Of a DNA stretch of 64,000 bases, positions 34,088 through 41,427 are shown piece by piece. Below the pieces are notes generated by a model that saw only the letters and a program-made list of their open reading frames with translations, was not told the origin of the DNA and made no database searches. The position numbers were made by a program, and so were the translations under genes. Position 1 is the stretch's first letter, and the number at the start of each line of letters is the position of its first letter. Source of the stretch: Acidobacteriota bacterium (GTDB taxonomy: Bacteria; Acidobacteriota; Terriglobia; Terriglobales; Acidobacteriaceae); contig JACPYL010000027.1 of assembly GCA_016196065.1 (NCBI GenBank), forward strand, positions 434,001 to 498,000, given 5' to 3'.

Positions 34088-35651
34088 CCTCGGGAGAGAA
34101 CACGACGCGGATGGTGGACATAAGAATGCGCAGATCGAGGCGTAGGTTCCAGTTCTCGATATAGGTCAGATCGAGATGCATATTGAGATCGAACGATGCA
34201 CTCTGGCGCGCGCTGATCTGCCAGAGTCCAGTCATGCCGGGCTTCATGTCCAGGCGTCGGTAGTGGTGAAGCTGGTAGCGATCGACTTCGTCCACAGGAT
34301 GCGGCCGCGGGCCGACCAGACTCATCTCGCCGCGTAGCACATTCCAGAGTTGAGGAAGCTCGTCGAGGCTGAAGCGTCGAAGGAAATGTCCGAAGCGAGT
34401 AATCCTGGGATCATCGACTATTTTGAAAATCGGACCTTCCCGTTGATTGCGGCCACGGAGAGCGTCTTTCAGGCGGTCCGCTCCAGTCGACATGGAGCGA
34501 AACTTGTGACAACGAAACGGACGGCCCTTGGCCCCGGCTCGTTCTGCCGAATAAAGAATCGGTCCTGGCGAATCGAGACGAATCCAGAGCGCGAGCAAAC
34601 CCATCACGGGGGCAAGCAGGACGAGCCCAAAAAGCGCGCCTGCCACATCAAGGAGGCGTTTGAGAAGCAGGGCAGCGCGGGGCAACGATTCGTGGTGGAG
34701 TGCGATGATCGGAATACCTCCAATGCGATCGACGTTCGCTTTGGGCCAGAGGCCGGGAGGTAAATCCGGAACGGCGCGGATATCCAGATAGTTACGAAAC
34801 GCAACTTCGGCCGCCTGACGCACCAACCTCGGATCGTTGGGAACGGCCAGAATCACTTCGTCAATGAATTGCGATCGGGCGAGCCAGTCGAGATCGGCGA
34901 TTCGTCCCAATACTTGAGGGGACAGAGGTACGTGATCATCCAGAAAACCGACCACCATGGATGAGTGGAGCGGGTCTTCCTTGAGCGCGCGGGCAATGGT
35001 GCGGGCAGCGGGCCCGGCACCGACAATGAGGACATTGCGCGGTGCAGTCTCGCGGAAGTACTCGTTCCATCCTCTCCTTCTCACCTGACGCCACAGCATC
35101 AGGCCAGCAAGGCTCGTGCCGAGCGCTGTGAGCGCGGCCAGGGATTGCATTCCGTTCCACTCCGCGATCAAGACCAGGGACATGGCGAAGAATGCGGATC
35201 TCATCAAGATCGGTAATTCTTCCGCAGGCGTCGCGCCAACCTTGTTGTAGAGTCCTTCGCTGAATGCAAAGAGAATCAACAGCACGCCGTAAACGGGCAT
35301 CATGGTGGGGCGGAGACTCCAGACAGGTGAGACGGCCCATGGCAGGAGGCATGTGGCCAGCAGAACCAGCAGGTCCAGTAGCGTTAACTGGAAGAGTATG
35401 GTCCGGTCGGTGGCCTGGATTTGCGGCATCAACCACTGCAGCCAGCGTGGTTGGGAGGACTGGCGAAGTCCGGATTTCCCATCGATCGCTCGCAGTGCTT
35501 TGTTGTTGGTTGTGACGCGAGTACGCAGGTTGGCCGTCGGATCCGCGAGCGGAGATGCCGGAGTGCCCGGAATCATCCGCGCATAACTCGTATTCCAGTC
35601 ACTGCTCAGGGTGTCAGGTCGTCCATGCGAAAGATCAGCCATAGAAGTCAC
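34080..35651 (-). CDS. Undecaprenyl-phosphate sugar-1-phosphate transferase (priming glycosyltransferase)
   Basis: 523-residue polyprenyl glycosylphosphotransferase. Four or more hydrophobic segments lie at about 85-200, followed by a Rossmann-like domain (RNVLIVGAGPAARTIARAL). Then comes a membrane-entry helix and the bacterial sugar-transferase domain (about 325-523): KRLLDVAGALFGLVLLAP, KFRSMSTGAD, RRFSLDELPQLWNVLRGEM and LVGPRP. It loads the first sugar phosphate on undecaprenyl phosphate to begin the repeat unit. The start is GTG 35651, sharing GTGA with the previous stop. The long polar N-terminus (about 1-70) is unusual. Confidence 0.93.
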   Translation of the reverse strand: MTSMADLSHGRPDTLSSDWNTSYARMIPGTPASPLADPTANLRTRVTTNNKALRAIDGKSGLRQSSQPRWLQWLMPQIQATDRTILFQLTLLDLLVLLATCLLPWAVSPVWSLRPTMMPVYGVLLILFAFSEGLYNKVGATPAEELPILMRSAFFAMSLVLIAEWNGMQSLAALTALGTSLAGLMLWRQVRRRGWNEYFRETAPRNVLIVGAGPAARTIARALKEDPLHSSMVVGFLDDHVPLSPQVLGRIADLDWLARSQFIDEVILAVPNDPRLVRQAAEVAFRNYLDIRAVPDLPPGLWPKANVDRIGGIPIIALHHESLPRAALLLKRLLDVAGALFGLVLLAPVMGLLALWIRLDSPGPILYSAERAGAKGRPFRCHKFRSMSTGADRLKDALRGRNQREGPIFKIVDDPRITRFGHFLRRFSLDELPQLWNVLRGEMSLVGPRPHPVDEVDRYQLHHYRRLDMKPGMTGLWQISARQSASFDLNMHLDLTYIENWNLRLDLRILMSTIRVVFSPEGA

Positions 35652-36325
35652 AGGTGGCGATACAGGCCCGGCGGTACCGGGAAACTACGTTCTGCTAATA
35701 CAGTCCCTAACAGTGGGATTCGCGCACGGCGCAGCTGTTCCTGCATTTGTGCGGCTACCAGGCGCCTGGTTTTATTTGCGGTCAATACCATCACCAGGCC
35801 GTTACAGGTCTGGCCCAGCCTGGTAGTGAGCCACGAGAATGGGTCCAGGCACACAATGGAATAGTCGAATTCAATGGTGACCGCACGCAGTCGAGTGAGG
35901 CTGGGGTCCCAGATCGGGTGCGAGCTTTCATCCAACCATTTGCGGCGGGGCGCGAGCCAGAGGCGGGGAGCAATGAGCCACGATGCATCCAAGCGATTGC
36001 CCGCTGGTATCTGCAACTGAGTATGTAAGGGCGCGGATTGCAGCCGGGCGTCGATCAATCCGACCTCGTGAAGTCCGGTGTCGGCGAGGGCTGTAGCCAC
36101 GTCGAGGCACAGCTGTGCCGTTTCGGCCTGCGATTCGATGGCGGCGAATCCAACGTGGCGGACCAAGGCTGGTTCTTGCCGGAAGAACAATTGCTGGACC
36201 AGGTTCTGAATCTGTTCGTCATGAATGGAAGCTACTCGTGGCGCAGAGACGGTTTCCCGGATCGCGGTTGGACTCTGCTCCTCGCGTTCGGCCATCATTT
36301 CGGGAGTGAGTCCAAGCGCGGTCAT
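35648..36325 (-). CDS. Degenerate BY-kinase-like protein (CpsD/CapB fold without P-loop)
   Basis: 225 residues aligned by eye to bacterial tyrosine autokinases. The Walker A position reads FAAIESQAETAQLCLDVA with no GxxGxGKT. The Walker A' strand survives as VGLIDARLQSAPLHTQL (normally VDADLRRP). The Walker B-like strand is YSIVCLDPFSW, and the C-terminal part (VMVLTANKTRRLVAAQMQEQ, LLGTVLAER) follows the family closely. No tyrosine-rich tail is present. The position immediately after the chain-length gene (ATGA overlap) is that of CpsD, so it probably regulates assembly without ATP binding. Confidence 0.75.
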   Translation of the reverse strand: MTALGLTPEMMAEREEQSPTAIRETVSAPRVASIHDEQIQNLVQQLFFRQEPALVRHVGFAAIESQAETAQLCLDVATALADTGLHEVGLIDARLQSAPLHTQLQIPAGNRLDASWLIAPRLWLAPRRKWLDESSHPIWDPSLTRLRAVTIEFDYSIVCLDPFSWLTTRLGQTCNGLVMVLTANKTRRLVAAQMQEQLRRARIPLLGTVLAERSFPVPPGLYRHL

Positions 36326-37866
36326 GACAATTCACCGTTCGGTCGAACGAATCGCAATACTGCGGATCCAGTTCCGGACTTTCCAACTTCTGGCAGCCAT
36401 GCGAGCGTCGGAGCGTCCAAAAAATCACTGGCTTCGATTGGCGTGCGAATGGTGGGATCGAAATACTCCGCGAGAAAGCCTGCACTCAGGCTGGCCGGAA
36501 CCGCTAGTCCGATTGAGAGCGCGAACCAAAGGAACATGGAGTGCACGGGTAGTGCGGGCGCGACTGGCGGTTCGACCACGGCCACGTTCAGGATTCGCCG
36601 CTCGTCGAGCGCGTCGCCGATCCGTGCTTCCTCGAGCTTCCGCTGGTACAAGAGGAAGTTGTCTTCATCCGCTTTGGCGCTGCGGGTGAGGCGTTGCTGG
36701 GCAACCGCGTCGGATTGCATCTGTTCCGCGGACTGTCGAAGAGTCGCAATCTGGATCGAGGCTCGCGCTTGCCGGGCACGCACACTTTCTTCCTGCACCT
36801 GAGTTTTTTCCAGTTCCATTCGTGCCCATTCGTAGTTCGGATCCTTATCCGTGGTTTCGTCCCGTACCGGAGTCAGCGCTTCACCGGCAATGGACTGGCG
36901 GGCTTCTTCAATCTCGTGGTCCACTTCCTGTACCAGGCGGTAAGAAGGCTCATATTTTGTGAGCAGGTCGGTGCGCTTCAGTTGAAGGTCCAGCAAGTGC
37001 GTCTTCAATTTTTCGAGGAGCTGGGCATTGTCCGCCCAACGCTTCAAGGTGACCGACCGGGACGGAAACGACTTCAGCTGGGCTTGCAACGAAGACGTTC
37101 GGCGCTCACTCTCGACGTGCTCCTGATCGAGTTGACGATAGGTTGCTTCCGCTTCACCCAGTTTTTGCAGTGCGATGTCGCGCTCCAGGGCAGGCGCAGC
37201 GACATCACGGTCGCGAGCGAAACGCACCAGTTCGGCTTCCGACTGATCGAGCTTGTTTTCGAAAGCCGCGGTTTGCTTTTCGAAGAATTGCACCTCGCCG
37301 GAGGGCCGTTGCAATTCCACATGCTTGCGCAGGTAAAAAGTAGACAGCGTCGCGAGCACGTTGGCCGCTTCTTGGGCTTCCCGTCCCTGATAGCGCACCT
37401 GGATGAGGTTGGATTTACGGAGTGGCTCGACGGTCAAAGCGTGCGCCAGTTTTCGAACGGCCTGTTCCACAGCCACGGACCGACCGGCGACGACATCTCC
37501 CGGAGCGACCAGTCCGGCCTGCACTACGACTTGCCTGAGCAGACTTTCATCGCGCAGGAGTTCAACTTCTGAATTCAGCTCTTCTTCGCTGACGTTGGGA
37601 CGGTTGAAATCGGGGCTGGCAGGCTGAGAAGAAACGACGGGATCGGAGCGGCCATGACGGAGCAAGACCTTGAAGTGCGCTTCATACCGAGGTGTGAGGG
37701 CTGCATAGAGCAGAGTCGCGACGAACATCCCGACGAATGCTGCCATGACAAAACGGGACTGGCGAAACAGGATCGCCGCCAACTCGCGCAAGGTGGGTGA
37801 CGAATTGTTTCGCGAATTGCCTAACTGCCCTGCTTCCGCCATGGTTATGTCGCCGGGGATCGCCAT
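36322..37866 (-). CDS. Polysaccharide chain-length determinant (Wzz/GumC type)
   Basis: 514-residue inner-membrane co-polymerase. TM1 is at about 38-57 (FVMAAFVGMFVATLLYAAL) and TM2 at about 448-470 (FLWFALSIGLAVPASLSAGF), with a long periplasmic coiled coil between (about 180-400). The family region NSEVELLRDESLLRQVV is at about 97-113. The cytoplasmic tail is short, so the kinase-like domain is a separate protein, as in Gram-positive style loci. ATG 37866 has GGAGGT upstream. It probably sets chain length together with the export protein and the kinase-like protein. Confidence 0.92.
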   Translation of the reverse strand: MAIPGDITMAEAGQLGNSRNNSSPTLRELAAILFRQSRFVMAAFVGMFVATLLYAALTPRYEAHFKVLLRHGRSDPVVSSQPASPDFNRPNVSEEELNSEVELLRDESLLRQVVVQAGLVAPGDVVAGRSVAVEQAVRKLAHALTVEPLRKSNLIQVRYQGREAQEAANVLATLSTFYLRKHVELQRPSGEVQFFEKQTAAFENKLDQSEAELVRFARDRDVAAPALERDIALQKLGEAEATYRQLDQEHVESERRTSSLQAQLKSFPSRSVTLKRWADNAQLLEKLKTHLLDLQLKRTDLLTKYEPSYRLVQEVDHEIEEARQSIAGEALTPVRDETTDKDPNYEWARMELEKTQVQEESVRARQARASIQIATLRQSAEQMQSDAVAQQRLTRSAKADEDNFLLYQRKLEEARIGDALDERRILNVAVVEPPVAPALPVHSMFLWFALSIGLAVPASLSAGFLAEYFDPTIRTPIEASDFLDAPTLAWLPEVGKSGTGSAVLRFVRPNGELS

Positions 37867-37929
37867 CCTGTGTGGGGACCTCCGCTTCTCTCTATCGCGA
37901 TTTGTATGCGACCGCTGCGAATCATTTTT

Positions 37930-38748
37930 TCAGAATTGCAATGGATTCAAGTACCAGTTCATCGCGCTTGCTGGAACAAATTTCCGAACCTTCGAAATGC
38001 GACTCTGGGGAACGAAAATGAAATCCCCGGGCCGAAGATGCCAGTCTTCACGAAGATTGCGGGAATTCAACATCTTCTTCACGTCGATCAGGTGGGCTTC
38101 GGCTACATCCAGAGAGACTCGTCGAAACAGGACGACCTGCGAGTGCCGTGCCTGTTGGGTCAATCCGCCCGCAACCGCCAAGGCTTCGTTGACCGTAAGA
38201 TCTCCGCGTAGTTCGTACTTCCCGGGGCGGGTGACTTCTCCCGAGGCGAGGAAATAGGGCTTTTCAAAATCCTTGAGCGTGACCGTGACTTCCGGATCAT
38301 GAAGAAAGTGGCTGTAGGCCGCCACCACCAGCTGCTGCAGTTCTGCGATGCTGAGTCCTTCGGCGAACACGGCACGGGCGCCGCGCAGGGCGACGAAGCC
38401 ATCCGGCTGGACGGTCAAGCTTTGGTTGAATTCCGGTGAGAATGTGAAATTGATGTCGAGAACATCAGACTTGGTAAGCCGGTAAAGCGGATGACGTTCC
38501 CCTCCGAGTGCAGGATCTCCCTTGCCATCCGCTTGGCCGACGCTGTTGGTCTCTCCATGTGCAGGAATACCCGCCGCGGGCTGGCCTTCCGCAGACCCCG
38601 TTCCAGTGAGGCGTTCCGGGGACGGGCTGGGAAGACGAGGTGCAACAACCGCAGACGGTGCCATCCCTTGCGCAGGAGCGGCCATGGACAGCTGGCAGGT
38701 GAGCATGCTGCCAGCCACAAATACCACGCATTGTACGAACGTTGTCAT
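37930..38748 (-). CDS. Polysaccharide export protein (Wza-like, SLBB domain)
   Basis: 272-residue periplasmic or outer-membrane export protein. A signal peptide (FVQCVVFVAGSMLTCQLSMAA) is followed by a proline- and glycine-rich segment, then the poly_export domain (YRLTKSDVLDINFTFSPEF, VQPDGFVALRGA) and an SLBB domain (FLASGEVTRPGKYELRGDLT). No convincing lipobox is present. ATG 38748 starts the signal peptide, and the much longer frame upstream is not conserved. It is the first gene of the minus-strand polysaccharide operon, 63 bases ahead of the chain-length gene. Confidence 0.9.
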   Translation of the reverse strand: MTTFVQCVVFVAGSMLTCQLSMAAPAQGMAPSAVVAPRLPSPSPERLTGTGSAEGQPAAGIPAHGETNSVGQADGKGDPALGGERHPLYRLTKSDVLDINFTFSPEFNQSLTVQPDGFVALRGARAVFAEGLSIAELQQLVVAAYSHFLHDPEVTVTLKDFEKPYFLASGEVTRPGKYELRGDLTVNEALAVAGGLTQQARHSQVVLFRRVSLDVAEAHLIDVKKMLNSRNLREDWHLRPGDFIFVPQSRISKVRKFVPASAMNWYLNPLQF

Positions 38749-39061
38749 CTCCGACTCGACCGTTGCTCGCACGGCGCAATTCACGTTCTGAACGCATTGA
38801 AGGTAGTTGGAAGCCTTCTTGTGGGCAAGACTTGGTAAGTACGGTGTTCTCTGGTATATGGCTCGTTCGTGGGGATCGAATTGTTCCCGGCGTGAGCGCA
38901 AGAGCCATTCGGCGGGGCATGTGCGCGTATATTGCGACGTCGAAGCCAAGAAGGGTCTGCCGCAAAACAGGTGCACCCGGGTGGGTGTACGAAAGTAGAC
39001 AATGACGGCTGGATTCATCACAAAAGTGATGTGACGCAGCCTACATTCAGGGCATCTCCGG
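38749..39061. other. Divergent control region between the polysaccharide operon and the LuxR-type gene
   Basis: 313 bases without a convincing gene. It must hold the promoters of the minus-strand polysaccharide operon and of the plus-strand regulator. A TACATT at 39042-39047 may be the -10 of the regulator. A small palindrome, atcac-aaaa-gtgat, lies at 39017-39030, overlapping the expected -35 position. For the minus strand the best -10-like stretch is within the catatacc sequence near 38857-38864, a weak match. The other short frames here lack any coding features. Confidence 0.5.
39017..39030. promoter_or_regulatory. Candidate operator palindrome
   Basis: atcac and gtgat are five-base inverted arms around aaaa. 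It sits 12 bases upstream of a TACATT -10-like box and 32 bases before the first ATG of the LuxR-type gene. By position it could be an operator for autoregulation or for control of the divergent operon. Confidence 0.35.
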
Positions 39062-39808
39062 ATGGGTATGATGGCCCGCGTGAAATCAGCAAGCGCCCGC
39101 CAACCGGCCTCGGCAATGCCCCCGAAAGAAACCAGGCAAATCCGGATCGTGGTCGCCGACTCCGGTCTGATTCAGTCGCAATTGCTCGCGCGAGCTCTCC
39201 GTGCCCGCCGCAATTTCCACATTGCAACGGTTGCGCTGGAGGTCGCTGCCGTCCAAGAATTCTTGCTCGGAAATGCAGCCGACGTCATTTTGCTGACCGA
39301 GAATCGTGGACTCACCTTCGGCTTGCTGCGCTGGTTGCGTATTACCTACCCCGCGGTGGCTCCGGTGCTGCTGGTCGATAGTTATGACCGTGAACTGGTC
39401 GTGAACGCGTTTAGGGGTGGAGTCCGCGGTATTTTTCCTTTCACGCAAGCTCCTTTTCGGATGCTGTGCAAATGCATCACGAGTGTTGCCGCCGGACAAA
39501 TATGGATCAACAGCGAACAAATGCGGTATGTGCTCGCTGCCTTGTCCGAGGTGAATACGTTGCGGGTCGTGAACTCCACAGGCCGGACGCTCCTGACGCC
39601 ACGCGAGGAGCAAGTGGTTGCCTTGGTAGCTGACGGATTGAGCAATCGTGAGGCGGCGCACGAGTTGGGATTAAGCGAGCACACCGTCAAGAAATACATG
39701 CTCAGAATCTTCGACAAGCTGGGAATTTCCACTCGGGTGGAACTCGTTCTCTATGCAGTCTCCAACGGCGAAAATCGCCGAGCGGAATGGATGCCGGGCA
39801 GCGCCTGA
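39062..39808 (+). CDS. LuxR/NarL-type regulator with a receiver lacking the phospho-aspartate
   Basis: 248 residues: a receiver-like domain (about 27-145) and a LuxR helix-turn-helix (about 182-240, LTPREEQVVALVADGLSNRE and LSEHTVKKYMLRIFDKLGI). In the receiver the phospho-acceptor position reads VILLTENRG with T79 instead of D, the acidic pocket is VVADSG with one acid only, and the K of the KP motif is replaced (FPFTQAP). Phosphorylation control is therefore unlikely. Several ATGs (39062, 39068, 39071) are possible starts. It is divergent from the polysaccharide operon and is a natural candidate to regulate it. Confidence 0.85.
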   Translation: MGMMARVKSASARQPASAMPPKETRQIRIVVADSGLIQSQLLARALRARRNFHIATVALEVAAVQEFLLGNAADVILLTENRGLTFGLLRWLRITYPAVAPVLLVDSYDRELVVNAFRGGVRGIFPFTQAPFRMLCKCITSVAAGQIWINSEQMRYVLAALSEVNTLRVVNSTGRTLLTPREEQVVALVADGLSNREAAHELGLSEHTVKKYMLRIFDKLGISTRVELVLYAVSNGENRRAEWMPGSA

Positions 39809-39869
39809 TCCATCAAAACCAGCGCCCCCGCGTTACAATTGGGGCGCCGCAAGGCAGGGAGACTGCTGG

Positions 39870-40244
39870 TTGCCCGTTTCGAACCCCGCATCGCGCCGAT
39901 GGACAGTGATTGCTTCCGGACTGCTGATCCTCGCCTTGGCACTGGTGGTCATCTATACCAAGCCGAATGCCTTTCTTAGTCCTATCGCGCTGGTGGTGGT
40001 AGCCGCGATCGGGATGGCCGCGCTCCTGCTCCAATTGCGGTTCCGCCAGGATCTTCAGGTGCGATCGCCGCTGTGGCTCAACGTTCTTGGCCTTCTCTGC
40101 GCCGTGACGGCGTTGACCGCTGATTTCCTGAAAATGCCGCGACTCACCGTGGAAGTCGTGTCATTTGCAGCGGTCGTCTGTTTCGGAATCAGCGGATCGT
40201 TGATCTTTCATGCGCTGCGCCGGCAGCGTAAGTCGGCGCCTTAG
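39870..40244 (+). CDS. Small membrane protein of unknown function
   Basis: About 124 residues with four predicted membrane helices (WTVIASGLLILALALVVIY, IALVVVAAIGMAALLLQL, LWLNVLGLLCAVTALTADF, VEVVSFAAVVCFGISGSLIF). The N- and C-termini are basic. I choose TTG 39870, preceded by GGGAG, because the ATG at 39753 lies inside the preceding regulator gene. A TACAAT at 39834-39839 could be its -10. Its position between the regulator and rfbD suggests, but does not prove, a role in the polysaccharide locus. I do not recognise a family. Confidence 0.65.
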   Translation: MPVSNPASRRWTVIASGLLILALALVVIYTKPNAFLSPIALVVVAAIGMAALLLQLRFRQDLQVRSPLWLNVLGLLCAVTALTADFLKMPRLTVEVVSFAAVVCFGISGSLIFHALRRQRKSAP

Positions 40245-40260
40245 TCTTGCCTTCTTTCTA

Positions 40261-40288
40261 GTGAAACTGGAATTCCACCCGCTACAAT
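40261..40288 (+). promoter_or_regulatory. Candidate promoter of a leaderless rfbD transcript
   Basis: GTGAAA (40261-40266) and TACAAT (40283-40288) are 16 bases apart. The rfbD ATG lies only six bases after the -10 box, so transcription would begin at or next to the start codon. No ribosome binding site is visible. Confidence 0.5.
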
Positions 40289-40294
40289 GCCGCT

Positions 40295-41125
40295 ATGCGC
40301 GTCACCGTGTTTGGTGCGTCCGGGCTGTTGGGGCAAGCTCTGGTGCAGGAACTGCAAGGCGAACAACTCACCGCGCTCTCCTCCGCGGATGTGGACATCC
40401 GAGATTCGGCGCTTGTTCGGGAAACTGTGAGATCGTTACGTCCCGAATGGATCATTCTTGCCGCCGCCTACACCGATGTGGATGGCTGCGAATCGAATCG
40501 TGACTTGGCGTTTGCGGTGAATTGCGATGGCGCGGTCAACGTGGCACGGGCGGCGCGAGAGGTTGGATCGCGGCTGATTTTTGTCAGCACCGACTATGTC
40601 TTCGACGGCACAAACTCGGTGCCGTATGAAACGGGCGACGAGCGCCATCCCACCAATGTTTATGGCGAGAGTAAGGCTCGTGCCGAGGAACAACTTGTCG
40701 AACTGCTGCCCGAAGTCTGTATTGCGCGGACGTCCTGGCTGTTCGGTCCCGGAGGCAAGTCGTTTCCTGCAACGATTCTTAAGCTGGCCGCCACGCGTCC
40801 GGAAATTTCTGTCGTGAACGATCAGCGCGGAAGCCCGACATTTACTCCGGATCTGGCATCCGCACTAGCGCAGCTTTGCCGTGCATCGGCTCGAGGGATT
40901 GTGCATGTCACCAATTCCGGCAACTGCACCTGGTACGACTTTGCTCGGGAGATATTGAGTGTGTCCGGGATGTCGACCGCGATCAAGGCGGTGACGACCG
41001 CGGAATTTCCCCGTCCGGCGCGGCGGCCAGCCTACTCGGTTTTATCGGCGGACAGCTTGTACGCTTACGGCATCCAAATGCCGAGCTGGCAGGATGCCGT
41101 GCGACGATACCTCGACGCCCGGTAG
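40295..41125 (+). CDS. rfbD: dTDP-4-dehydrorhamnose reductase
   Basis: Last step of dTDP-L-rhamnose synthesis, NAD(P)H-dependent reduction at C4. It is a short-chain dehydrogenase fold of 276 residues. VFGASGLLGQALVQEL is the cofactor site, AAAYTDVDGCES and STDYVFDG are the family motifs, and VYGESKARAEE is the YxxxK motif. It lies on the opposite strand from rfbBAC, 11 kb away, with a separate promoter, so the rhamnose pathway is split between two transcripts. Confidence 0.97.
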   Translation: MRVTVFGASGLLGQALVQELQGEQLTALSSADVDIRDSALVRETVRSLRPEWIILAAAYTDVDGCESNRDLAFAVNCDGAVNVARAAREVGSRLIFVSTDYVFDGTNSVPYETGDERHPTNVYGESKARAEEQLVELLPEVCIARTSWLFGPGGKSFPATILKLAATRPEISVVNDQRGSPTFTPDLASALAQLCRASARGIVHVTNSGNCTWYDFAREILSVSGMSTAIKAVTTAEFPRPARRPAYSVLSADSLYAYGIQMPSWQDAVRRYLDAR

Positions 41126-41427
41126 CGTGCCGTACTGGTGATGCAGCACTCGGTTCGTGGCGCTATTGCGGACTGGGGCTCACCGGCCACGTCCCCGAGT
41201 TCAGTCGTCCCTCCGGGATTTTTTCGTCCTTCCGCGGGGGGTGACCCGGCGTTGAAACGCCGGGCTATTGTCAGTTGTACCTCCGGGACTCTCTCCGGTG
41301 GCTTTAATATCAGCAACTGCGGACTGCATGGGAGTGGATTCAGTTTCAAACGAGCCACTCCCAGTTGCGCGCGCTGGGCAACGGCTTGTGTGCTGGTTTA
41401 TTCTTGGCTGTCCTAGAGGATCAAATC
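41126..41427. repeat. 302-base spacer with hairpin repeats (cccggcgttgaaacgccggg)
   Basis: No gene is seen. 41245-41264 is a 20-base hairpin with nine-base perfect arms. It is flanked by gtccctccgggatttttt (41208-41225) and acctccgggactctctccgg (41280-41299), themselves short ccgggac words. The ccgggat-T6 stretch could give weak termination after rfbD, but this mostly looks like dispersed spacer repeats. The ribosome binding site for the next gene (AGAGGA) lies at its right end. Confidence 0.6.

Noticed and set aside
35648-36325. Active bacterial tyrosine kinase CpsD
   Set aside because: The P-loop and tyrosine tail are absent, so the gene is called a degenerate relative.
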